Source: JACJYC01 sp964558465
GTDB lineage: Bacteria; Bacteroidota; Bacteroidia; Chitinophagales; Saprospiraceae
Length of the DNA stretch: 64,000 nucleotides
Assembly (NCBI GenBank): GCA_964558465.1
Contig: CAZLEF010000001.1
Coordinates: 248,001 to 312,000, forward strand
Direction of reading: 5' to 3'
Both the position numbers and the translations under genes were made by a program. The notes below the pieces were generated by a model that did not search any database, was not told where the DNA came from, and saw only the letters and a list, made by a program, of their open reading frames with translations. Below, piece after piece: positions 24,562-33,248 of this stretch (positions within the stretch are counted from its first letter, which is position 1; each line of letters opens with the position of its first letter).

Positions 24562-27500
24562 ATGAAAAAATTGAACTCGTTTACCCGCTTAAATCAGGTT
24601 TCAATAAATGAAACTGCCCGATTTTGCCGGTTCTTTCTGATTTTAGGTTTTTTCCCGCTCCAATTAATTTGCCAGCCGGTAAACAACATTATCGGGGATG
24701 TAGTCATGCCTGCGCCCAATGCGGCCTCCCTTGGGAAATACACCGACATGCCGGTAAGTTATTTCACGGGAGTACCCAGTATCGGTGTGCCGATTTACAC
24801 GGTTTCGGAAGGACCTTTGAATTTGCCGATTTCCCTGGGGTACCATGCCTCCGGCATCCGGGTGGGCGAAACGGCCGGCTGGGTGGGAACAGGATGGAGC
24901 CTGAGCGCAGGCGGGGTGATCACCCGGACGGTATTGGGAACGCCGGATGAAGAAGGTTATTATCTTGACGGGGCAAACCTCGATTACCCGGCAAATATAT
25001 TAGACAATATTATCGATGAAGTAGCGAACGGGGCCAAAGATGCAGAGCCAGACCTGTTTTCTTTCAACTTTGCAGGGTATTCCGGCAAATTTATGATCGG
25101 CGCCGACCATACCGCTTTTTTTATCCCTCAGCAAGACCTCAAATTGGAAATCGACTTCAGCGACGATAATAAATTCAGGCGATTTACCATCACCGACCCA
25201 CAGGGGACACGGTATATCTTCGGCAATATGCCGGGTTCGAGCTCTAATTCCGGGATAGAAAGGACAGCCACCCGATCTGCGGCTCATGAGCCTGTTATCG
25301 CGGAATATTCTTCGTGGTATCTGGTCAGAATAGAATCGTTTGACCAGAACCATTGGATCAATTTGAGTTATACGGATGAATTTTATGGGTATAAAAATCT
25401 TTCAACCTGCAATACTGCCATAACCTATTGTGAATCGCAAGGGGCAGGCGGGATGGTTTATAGCTCCACGTCCAGTTGCAGCGGGATCTACAACCTGTCG
25501 CTGGATCGCTACGTGTTGGTCAACAATATTTATGGAAAACGCCTGACCGGCATCACGACGGGCAATACCTCCAATCCGACGACGCCCAAAACCACGGTGG
25601 AGTTTTTTGCCAATACCTTGCGGGAGAACTTGGATCCCAACGACCTGATGTCCTCTGGCAATTACACGGCCAGATCGCTGGACCGCATCAAAGTCGCTTC
25701 CGGCCCGCTTTGTTCCCACTGGGATTTTTCGTACAGTTATTTCAAAGACTTGACCTTCTCAACGGGTTCGGGCAGCAAAAGGCTGAAACTGGACTCGGTT
25801 ACCCAGGTGTCATGCGATCAATCACAGGCCATCCCGCCTTTTGTATTTGCCTATTACGGTGAGGTGAACAGCGACGGCTCCCAGCGGCTTCCCAACCGGT
25901 TGAGCAAGGCTATCGACGGTTGGGGTTTTTACAACGGCGCATCGGCCAATGAAAATGAATACCTGAATATTCCGCCCACAGAGGTGATGGTTGCCGGCGG
26001 AGGATTTTCCAGAGGAAACAGCAACCGGTCTTCGAATGAAGAAAAAATGATCGACGGTACGCTTTCTTCCATCACCTATCCCACCGGAGGAACGATCACC
26101 TACCAGTATGGCGCCCATAAAATCTCCAATATGGAGGACGTTACCAGCAATCAATATTTTATAGAATACCTGGGCAATTGCGCCTTTCCGGCAGGTTCGT
26201 GTTGCTCCAATACCCAGGTTTCGCAAAATGCTACGCTTACCTCGATCACCGGTAAATTCAGATTGCGACTGGAAACCGTACCCGAAGCAGAAGACCCCGG
26301 CGGGATCTGTTTTAACGGCTCTACGGATTTTTACGCCAGGATTGAAGTAAAATCGGGAAGTACGGTGGTGGGGCAATACACGCTGGATTTCAACCCGTTC
26401 CTACAGGAATTCAAAGAGGTGGAACTGCCCATCAGCAATTTGGGAGGATCGGTTCAGGCCAACGTTAATTATCAGTTTGTCCTGACGGTGATCAACGGAC
26501 GGGCGGAATTTTCCATTTATGGCCAAACCACCGCTCCTCAGACACTTACGGAAGAAGTCGGCGGCTTGCGGGTGGAAAGCATTGAACTCGATCCGGGAAC
26601 AGGGCCGGAGGATGTGATCGAACGGACGTTCGAATACACGGTTAATGACAATAACACTTTTTCAAGCGGCGTCCTGTACCAAAAACCGCTTTATGGCGCT
26701 TCTCTGGAAGCAGGAGACGCGGGCTCGTCTTTGTTTCATGTTGTTTTTGAAGCTCAGAGTATCGTTCCGCTGGGGAATATCGATGGTTCGCATATCGGTT
26801 ATGAAAGGGTGGTTGAAAACCATAACGGCAATGGAAGGATCATCCACTATTTCAGGAAAATCGACAACAGCCAACCATTGCTGCAAGGTGTGAACGATTG
26901 GGACGGCAGCCAAAGCCACCTTTTGATTGAGCCGCCGGCCTGGTTCCTGGCCCTGAATGGGAGCCTGGACAGTACGGTGGTTCTAAACGCCTCGGATGCC
27001 ATAATGAGCAAAACGGCCAATACGTATGATCATTTGTATAAATATTTCCCGGGTATTGCCTTTAAAATCCGAAAGATTCCGGTTGATTGCGGCAGTACGG
27101 GGACTTTTCCGCCGGGTTGGTCCAGCCCGATCCCGAATGCGGTTGTTCTATACCGGGCCTATACGCCAAGAACCGGCGCTTCTTACCTGACGGGCACAAG
27201 TGAATATCTGGATGGGGTTACCAAAAATTCAACGTACCAGTTTAACCTCCAGGAAGGCTGGCATCACAACCCCATTTCCATCGGCGTGGTCAACAGCGAC
27301 GGGGTGACGCACAGCACCGAACTGGACTATGCCCATGAAAGAAACAATACCTTCATGCTCCAGAAAAATATACTGGGGATACCGATTGCAGAGCGCCGAA
27401 AAACCGGCGGGCAACTGGCCGGCGGCAAGGAATTTACCTATACCAACGGTTACCCGATGGAAATGAAGGAAATCCTGAAGGACGGCAGTTTGTTGCTCAG

Positions 27501-30500
27501 GGGCAGTACGTCAGGGTACCAAAACGGGCGACCAAATGATTTCACCCAGCGGGGTTATTCCCTGGTGGATTACCAATGGCAGAACGACCAGTTGACCGGC
27601 TGGGATTACAATGCCTGGCACAAGGGATTCGAATACTATACGAATTCGCAGTTCCTGAAAAAAGTAACGGACATCGACGGTCAACAAGTAGAGTACATTT
27701 ACGACGCGCTCGGGCGGTTGCACAAGATCAAATCCCGAAGCGGAAATATCGAAACCACGTTCGCCTACCAGTTCGGCGCCCCCAACAGTGTAACTACCAC
27801 AACGGTTTACTCCGACGCCCCTACCCAAACCGTCATTCAGGAATTTGATGGCCTTGGCAGGGTAACAAAAGAATATCTCAACGGCGTATTGAAACACGAA
27901 TACCGTTATGACCAGTATAACCGGATAGAAGAGGAAACCTATCTGCCCGGGAATTTCACCAACTATCAATACGACGGGTCGCCATTGAACCGGGTCATCC
28001 GGCAAAACTACCCGGATTATTCCTTCACCCGGACCGAATACGGTGCGGAAGGCAACTATTACAAGGTCAGTACCTACGATGAAAAGGGCAATAAAACCGA
28101 TAACATCACCGATATCCTGGGCCGGCAGTACAAGATCCGCAATGCCCTGAGCGGGGTCACCTTGTTTGAGTACGACGAGCGGAGCAACCTCGACCAGGTC
28201 ACCTCGCCCGCAGGCCGGATCTATACCTATGAATACGACCTGAGAAACCGGCTGATCTTTAAAAAAATGCCGGGCCAGGACAAAGGCCAGGTGTTCGGAT
28301 ACTTCGACGACGACCTGATGGAATTTTCCATCGACGGCAATGGCGCCCGCATCGATTACGAATACGATGTGTATAAAAGAAACAAGGCTACTTACCTGAA
28401 TACCACGGTGACCAATTGGATATTCCCCAACCAGAATTACGGAACCAAAGGCAGCCTGATCACCTCCAACACCTGGTATCCCGACGCCGGCGGGGCCATT
28501 ACCGTCAACAAACTCAAGGAAAGCCTGGTGAAAATGGCCGACCTGAACGGCCAGGTTACGACCCACTTCGATGAATACGACGCTTTTGGCCGCCTCAAAA
28601 AGCAGCGGGAGGTGTACCCCTTATTGCAAAAAGCGAGCAATACCGACCAGATCGAGTTCACTTACAACCACGCCGACTGGCTGTTGCGCGAAAAACGTAT
28701 CCACGGCGGTTATACGCCGCTGACCACCTACCGCGATCACAGCTACGACGAGTTTGGCCGCATGATCTTTGACGGGTTGTTCCCGGATTTTTCGTTCGAA
28801 ACCGGCCTGGTGTACAACATGACCTACAACGACCGCGACCAGATGACGACCAAAAAGCTGGGCGGCATCTCTAACCCGCTGGACAAGGTGCGGTTCAGTT
28901 ATACTGAGCGGGGGTGGCTCAGCCAGATGAACGATCTGATTTACCGACAGGATGCCGCTGCTTTTTGTGAAGATCCGCCTTCCGGGCCCGGCACAATTGC
29001 CATCGAGCAAACGGTAGATTTTGAAGATCTGATCGACCTGGTGGTCAGTGAACCCACCACCACGATCGGCCCGACAACCCCCTGCACCTTTCCGCCCTGT
29101 TACGAGATCAGGGCCTCCTATGATATCCAGGTCATCAAACCTGCCGACCCGGTAGGATCAGGCGACAAGGTGCTGATCGTGGATGCCTGCATCGAAGCCC
29201 TGTATGGCGAAAACGGCCCCGTCACGGGGTACGGCATGAGTTATCCCTATTGCCTGTTCGGGGAAAACGAATCCAACCAGTTCAAATTGCACCTTGAAAA
29301 CTGGCTGACCCAGAGCGGATACGCATTTGAGGCGGTATCGGTCGGCTACAACGCCGGCCAGCAAACCTACACGATCAGCGTAACCAATACCAATTTTGTT
29401 TTCGTCGATGTCGATGTGAAGTGCAGGCGGGAATACAGGATCTACGCCCAGGTCAAGGGACAGAACGCCCATATTGAGGGAATGCATGCGTCAACCGGGC
29501 CGATGACCCTGAGCCTCAGTTATCCGATCTGCAATCCGGGGAATAACCTGGTGAGCCCGTTGCAAAACTGGCTGAACAGCCAGGGTTACACCTACGGCCT
29601 GGTGAGGTATTACTCCAACCCGGCCAGGGTGGTAGTGACCAAAACCGACTGGCAGTTGGACCGGATCGAATACTGTTATGAATGCATTACCAACCCGGGC
29701 GACACCTGTGAATCCGACCCTGATGTATTGTACCCCAGCGCGCTGTGCCTGGGCAGCATCCGGGAATACGCCCGGCAGGCGCACCCCTGCAAAAACCCCA
29801 AAGGGATCAATCCGGGCACAGACACCCAGCAGCCCGGGTCGGTGACCACGCTCGACCAGGTGATTGCCGGAAAAACCGTGGCCACGGTTCCCCTGCCCAA
29901 TGTATTATACGAGGTTGAATTACTGGATGGTTCGATCCGCTGGGTGTTCGAAGACGAACTGAGCATCCTCAAGGGCGGCATCAACCGGGCTACACGCGTT
30001 CCGGTTACGGCGGCCAATCAGACCTTTGAAGTGAAACGAACGAACGGACAAACGGTGACGGTGGACTTGGCCGGGCTGCTCGACGAACGGGAAACGGGCA
30101 ATGTGGAGAAAATATCGCCCATCAACCCGGCGCCCTGCGGGCCGTATCCGCCCCTGGGTTGTACCGAATCCGAGTTGGCCGCGCAAGCCCAGTCCCTGGG
30201 GCAGATCCAGAATGCGATGACCAACCTGGATGTGAACGACCTGCAATACCCGCTGCAACTGACCCTGGTGCGGTTATGCGACGGCTCGACGGCCTATATC
30301 CTCCAGTCGCTCCTGGGCGATCTGGAGGGGCCTTATGTAGTATTGGGCAATATCACCGTGACGGGGCCGGATCAGACCTTCCAGGTGTTGGCCACGCCGA
30401 AGGAACCGATCTTTGCGATGATTTTTAACCATGAGGCCAATGGGAATATCAAACGGGCGGAGTGGCAAGTCACCTACAACCAACCGCAATACTACGACTA

Positions 30501-32208
30501 TGCCTACGATGTGCTCAATCGCTTGACTTCGGGTTTATACGGAAGAGTGGTTCCCCTGTACAACCTGAACGGGGTCTTTACGAAGTTTTCGCATATCCTC
30601 AATAACAACTACAACGAGAATAACCTCACATATGACGCGGACGGCAATATCAGTACCCTGAATCGATTTGGTATGGTTCCGAATGCTTCGTGTTTTACGC
30701 AAGCGCAGATCGATGTGCTGAGCTATACCTACATTGCCGGCACGCCGAAGCTGCAAAAGGTGACGGATACCGCGCCGAGCGCAAATCGTGCCAAAGGGTT
30801 CAATCCCGGGACGGCCTCCGGCTCTGCCGTGTATGTTTATGACAAAAACGGCAACCTGATCACCGATCCGTATAAGGGCATTACGATTCAGTACAATTTC
30901 TTAAATTTGCCGAGGCTGGTTACTAAAGGGGGAGCTAATATTGCGATCAGATACGATGCTTCAGGCAGGAAATGGAGCCAGTCGGGAACGGAGGGCATAC
31001 GGGAATACGTAGGTGGGATTGAATACGTGGATCAAAAGATTCAGTCCGTCCAACACGGTGAGGGGAGATTAGTCGCCACATATAACGCCAGCGGCACAGC
31101 CATCGAATCCATCCGGGCAGAGTATTGGCGGCAGGATCATCTCGGCAACACGAGAGTAGCTTTTTCGGATTTTAACCTGGATGGGGTGATTGCTACCAAG
31201 GATGACCCCGGCACGACGGAAAATGAGGTGGAGATAACGCAGGAGAATCACTATTACCCCTTCGGGCTAAATCATGAGGGGCCGTGGTACCAGACGGTTC
31301 AGCCTAAAAATAAGTATCAATTCAACGGAATCGAACGAGTAGAAGACCTTGGAATCAACCTGGATTTAGCCCTGTTCCGTTCTTATGATCCGGCAGTTGG
31401 TCGGTGGTGGCAGGTCGATCCCTTGGCTGAATTTGCACCGGATTGGACGCCTTATCGGTTTGGCCTTGATAATCCGGTTCTTTATGCAGATCCTTTTGGC
31501 TTATTTGAGACAAGGCGAGAGGCAAAGGATTTCAAAGAGGAGCAGGGCATAAAAGGGAAGGTACGAAGGGATGGGGAAACTTATTACATCCAGGAGCGTG
31601 GCGAAGGCGGTGGTCAATACGCTTTTGGGACTGCTGCTGGTGGTTATGATACAAAAGAAGCGGCAACTGCAAGGGCCTTTCGGATATCAGAGGTTGGGGT
31701 AGGCGCCGCTTTAGAGATGGAGGAAAATAATCCAAATGTATTTTTTAAAAACAGTTTTGGGGAACAGGCTTATATTTGGGGTTATAAATTTGGCTTTGCC
31801 CTGCCCTCAGCAAGAATCGTTACCGCAGGCAAAACAGCCACAACGGGGGCATCTCAAGCCGCTAAGGGAAGCAGCCGCTATTTATACCACTATACAAGCA
31901 GTACGTCAGCTCAAAGTATATCGAGAACTGGTTTTACAGTTACCAAGAATAGACCCTTTATTTATGCTACCAATACAGGCAAACTATCTCCTCTTCAAGC
32001 TCAAATAGAGTTAGCTCTACCTGCTAATAGAGCTTTGCCTAATTCTTTGATTAGAATTGATGCTGCTGGATTAAGAAGAGCCGGGATAAATCCGATAATA
32101 GGGCCAAGACGTGTTCAGGGCAATCTACCAGGTTTAGGTGCTGGTGGTGGAACTGAATTCATATTTAATCAAAATATCCCTTCTTCATTTATAAAAATAA
32201 TCCGGTAG
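24562..32208 (+). CDS. RHS/YD-repeat polymorphic toxin with ADP-ribosyltransferase-like C-terminal tip
   Basis: 2548 residues. Signal peptide (hydrophobic FFLILGFFPLQLICQ, about 22-40). Residues 45-110 carry the NIIGDVVMPAP ... GLHASGIRVGE-like opening of Bacteroidota RHS proteins. YD repeats begin near 1043 (VEYIYDALGRLHKI) and continue to about 1465; a Cys-rich, internally duplicated block (about 1470-1950) interrupts them; they resume (YAYDVLNRLTSGLYG) and close at the hallmark core end YYPFGLNHEG and RYGLDNP-type RFGLDNPVLYADPFGLF (about 2297-2314). The last 234 residues are the variable tip: YLYHYTSSTSAQSI (about 2440), IYATNTG, LIRIDAAGLRRAGI, GGGTEFIFNQNIP. That HYT/YAT/GGGTE pattern resembles the HYD1-type ADP-ribosyltransferase toxins (moderate confidence). 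The tip is clearly lower in GC than the body. The immunity candidate follows 3 nt later. Confidence 0.92.
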   Translation: MKKLNSFTRLNQVSINETARFCRFFLILGFFPLQLICQPVNNIIGDVVMPAPNAASLGKYTDMPVSYFTGVPSIGVPIYTVSEGPLNLPISLGYHASGIRVGETAGWVGTGWSLSAGGVITRTVLGTPDEEGYYLDGANLDYPANILDNIIDEVANGAKDAEPDLFSFNFAGYSGKFMIGADHTAFFIPQQDLKLEIDFSDDNKFRRFTITDPQGTRYIFGNMPGSSSNSGIERTATRSAAHEPVIAEYSSWYLVRIESFDQNHWINLSYTDEFYGYKNLSTCNTAITYCESQGAGGMVYSSTSSCSGIYNLSLDRYVLVNNIYGKRLTGITTGNTSNPTTPKTTVEFFANTLRENLDPNDLMSSGNYTARSLDRIKVASGPLCSHWDFSYSYFKDLTFSTGSGSKRLKLDSVTQVSCDQSQAIPPFVFAYYGEVNSDGSQRLPNRLSKAIDGWGFYNGASANENEYLNIPPTEVMVAGGGFSRGNSNRSSNEEKMIDGTLSSITYPTGGTITYQYGAHKISNMEDVTSNQYFIEYLGNCAFPAGSCCSNTQVSQNATLTSITGKFRLRLETVPEAEDPGGICFNGSTDFYARIEVKSGSTVVGQYTLDFNPFLQEFKEVELPISNLGGSVQANVNYQFVLTVINGRAEFSIYGQTTAPQTLTEEVGGLRVESIELDPGTGPEDVIERTFEYTVNDNNTFSSGVLYQKPLYGASLEAGDAGSSLFHVVFEAQSIVPLGNIDGSHIGYERVVENHNGNGRIIHYFRKIDNSQPLLQGVNDWDGSQSHLLIEPPAWFLALNGSLDSTVVLNASDAIMSKTANTYDHLYKYFPGIAFKIRKIPVDCGSTGTFPPGWSSPIPNAVVLYRAYTPRTGASYLTGTSEYLDGVTKNSTYQFNLQEGWHHNPISIGVVNSDGVTHSTELDYAHERNNTFMLQKNILGIPIAERRKTGGQLAGGKEFTYTNGYPMEMKEILKDGSLLLRGSTSGYQNGRPNDFTQRGYSLVDYQWQNDQLTGWDYNAWHKGFEYYTNSQFLKKVTDIDGQQVEYIYDALGRLHKIKSRSGNIETTFAYQFGAPNSVTTTTVYSDAPTQTVIQEFDGLGRVTKEYLNGVLKHEYRYDQYNRIEEETYLPGNFTNYQYDGSPLNRVIRQNYPDYSFTRTEYGAEGNYYKVSTYDEKGNKTDNITDILGRQYKIRNALSGVTLFEYDERSNLDQVTSPAGRIYTYEYDLRNRLIFKKMPGQDKGQVFGYFDDDLMEFSIDGNGARIDYEYDVYKRNKATYLNTTVTNWIFPNQNYGTKGSLITSNTWYPDAGGAITVNKLKESLVKMADLNGQVTTHFDEYDAFGRLKKQREVYPLLQKASNTDQIEFTYNHADWLLREKRIHGGYTPLTTYRDHSYDEFGRMIFDGLFPDFSFETGLVYNMTYNDRDQMTTKKLGGISNPLDKVRFSYTERGWLSQMNDLIYRQDAAAFCEDPPSGPGTIAIEQTVDFEDLIDLVVSEPTTTIGPTTPCTFPPCYEIRASYDIQVIKPADPVGSGDKVLIVDACIEALYGENGPVTGYGMSYPYCLFGENESNQFKLHLENWLTQSGYAFEAVSVGYNAGQQTYTISVTNTNFVFVDVDVKCRREYRIYAQVKGQNAHIEGMHASTGPMTLSLSYPICNPGNNLVSPLQNWLNSQGYTYGLVRYYSNPARVVVTKTDWQLDRIEYCYECITNPGDTCESDPDVLYPSALCLGSIREYARQAHPCKNPKGINPGTDTQQPGSVTTLDQVIAGKTVATVPLPNVLYEVELLDGSIRWVFEDELSILKGGINRATRVPVTAANQTFEVKRTNGQTVTVDLAGLLDERETGNVEKISPINPAPCGPYPPLGCTESELAAQAQSLGQIQNAMTNLDVNDLQYPLQLTLVRLCDGSTAYILQSLLGDLEGPYVVLGNITVTGPDQTFQVLATPKEPIFAMIFNHEANGNIKRAEWQVTYNQPQYYDYAYDVLNRLTSGLYGRVVPLYNLNGVFTKFSHILNNNYNENNLTYDADGNISTLNRFGMVPNASCFTQAQIDVLSYTYIAGTPKLQKVTDTAPSANRAKGFNPGTASGSAVYVYDKNGNLITDPYKGITIQYNFLNLPRLVTKGGANIAIRYDASGRKWSQSGTEGIREYVGGIEYVDQKIQSVQHGEGRLVATYNASGTAIESIRAEYWRQDHLGNTRVAFSDFNLDGVIATKDDPGTTENEVEITQENHYYPFGLNHEGPWYQTVQPKNKYQFNGIERVEDLGINLDLALFRSYDPAVGRWWQVDPLAEFAPDWTPYRFGLDNPVLYADPFGLFETRREAKDFKEEQGIKGKVRRDGETYYIQERGEGGGQYAFGTAAGGYDTKEAATARAFRISEVGVGAALEMEENNPNVFFKNSFGEQAYIWGYKFGFALPSARIVTAGKTATTGASQAAKGSSRYLYHYTSSTSAQSISRTGFTVTKNRPFIYATNTGKLSPLQAQIELALPANRALPNSLIRIDAAGLRRAGINPIIGPRRVQGNLPGLGAGGGTEFIFNQNIPSSFIKIIR

Positions 32209-32211
32209 ACT

Positions 32212-32553
32212 ATGAAAGACTTCATTTTATATAAAAACTTTATTGATAGCGATCGACGCACAAGTATAAAAGGTGATGGTGGAAACGACATATACATGGA
32301 GATGTTGGAGTACATTCAAGGTATAAAGGATGAAGGTTTGTTATCTAAAATCAAGGACGAAATAGAAGTCTGGTTGGAAATAGGCAACACCTCCTACTTT
32401 GTGATGGCCGTGAATTTAATAGGCGATTTAAACCTAATTGAATTTAAAAGCAGGTTAAAAGAAAAGAAACTTGAAATTATTAAGAAGGAAATTCCTGATT
32501 TTCCAGAATACTACACTGAGTTTATTGATAATGCTTTAAAAAGAATGACCTGA
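32212..32553 (+). CDS. Probable cognate immunity protein of the RHS toxin
   Basis: 113 residues, ATG 3 nt after the RHS stop, with the same low GC as the toxin tip. The protein is acidic, soluble and mostly helical (MEMLEYIQGIKDEGLLSKIK, IEFKSRLKEKKLEIIKKEIP). I recognise no named immunity family. Position, size, charge opposite to the basic toxin domain and shared base composition all fit an immunity gene; binding to the toxin is inference. Confidence 0.72.
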   Translation: MKDFILYKNFIDSDRRTSIKGDGGNDIYMEMLEYIQGIKDEGLLSKIKDEIEVWLEIGNTSYFVMAVNLIGDLNLIEFKSRLKEKKLEIIKKEIPDFPEYYTEFIDNALKRMT

Positions 32554-32638
32554 TGAGCCTATTGAAGGGCCTTTCTAAAATTTTGTGTAAACGTGAATTT
32601 GCCTCGCTGCCCGCAAGTCTTCCGCCTCTATCCCCGCT

Positions 32639-32661
32639 ATTTGAAGCTTGCAGCTTCAAAT
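32639..32661. repeat. Perfect 10-bp palindrome, 3-nt spacer
   Basis: ATTTGAAGCT (32639-32648) and AGCTTCAAAT (32652-32661) around TGC. First of three perfect inverted repeats in the gene-free zone downstream of the immunity gene. Confidence 0.75.
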
Positions 32662-32770
32662 CCAAATAATGAGCGAGACGAAAACAAAGAGACTGCGTCT
32701 CGGCAAGTTTATCTTCGCTCCCGCCGGGGCCCTATTGTAGTGGGTAGGGGGCCGGCCAACGCAGGGGCAG

Positions 32771-32805
32771 CAGGTGTCGGACACTTCGGAAGTGTCCGAC
32801 ACCTG
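32771..32805. repeat. Perfect 17-bp palindrome, 1-nt spacer (REP-like)
   Basis: CAGGTGTCGGACACTTC (32771-32787) and GAAGTGTCCGACACCTG (32789-32805) flank a single G. The arms themselves hold the shorter self-complementary word GTGTCNGACAC. A perfect 35-nt palindrome of this kind is typical of REP elements mobilised by REP-associated tyrosine transposases; no such transposase gene is in the window. Confidence 0.85.
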
Positions 32806-32856
32806 GAGGCCAACCTCACCGCCAGCGGACCATGAGGCCAACGGAAATATTTTAAT

Positions 32857-32882
32857 CAGGCGAATTTCACGAAATTCGCCTG
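32857..32882. repeat. Perfect 12-bp palindrome, 2-nt spacer
   Basis: CAGGCGAATTTC (32857-32868) and GAAATTCGCCTG (32871-32882) around AC. It lies 51 nt after the 17-bp palindrome and is followed by another short palindrome, TGCCGGCA. No T tract follows, so it is not a standard terminator. Confidence 0.78.
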
Positions 32883-33082
32883 CCGGCAGTTGGTGCAAAT
32901 GGGTGGACGATAATAACCAACCTCCCAATTCGGCGGCCAGGCCGGCGACGGGCTGCACCTCAAGGAGACCTGTGTTTTTTCAGGGTCAGCGATCTCCAAC
33001 CGTGGGTTGATCAACCTGGTCCTGGATGAAGACAAAATCGAAATGTCGGGCCTGGCCACCAGCGGCTGGGAGCCCATCGGCG

Positions 33083-33229
33083 CAGTCCATCTGCAAAAAA
33101 ATCGTCAGCTTGCACAATGGCAAGACCTGGTACGAAACCCGGCCCGGTGGTGGAACAATTTTTCATTTCTCCATTCAGCAATCAACGACGCCCGTCCATA
33201 TCCCTAAATACGCCGTTACAGGAGTATAG
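33083..33229 (+). pseudogene. 3' remnant of a histidine kinase gene
   Basis: One plus-strand frame reads QSICKKIVSLHNGKTWYETR, then PGGGTIFHFSI, then a short tail and TAG at 33227-33229. That is the C-terminal G2-box end of a HATPase_c domain (usual form: I-C-K-K-I-V-x-x-H-G-G-x-I-W-x-E, then G-G-G-T-x-F-x-F-x-I). Upstream in this frame the sequence stops resembling a kinase (no N box or DxGxG), and a second frame is open instead, so the gene is truncated or frameshifted. About 49 codons survive. Confidence 0.65.
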
Positions 33230-33248
33230 CAGTTTAGGAAACATGCTC

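Noticed and set aside
27511..28566. Minus-strand ORF of 351 codons, hydrophobic in places
   Set aside because: Antisense to YD repeats, whose codon bias creates long open frames on the other strand.
32771..32805. Rho-independent terminator of the immunity gene
   Set aside because: The palindrome is more than 200 nt after the stop and has no T tract on either side.
32593..32958. ORFs on both strands across the palindrome zone
   Set aside because: They are by-products of the inverted repeats and GC-rich composition; no domain is readable.
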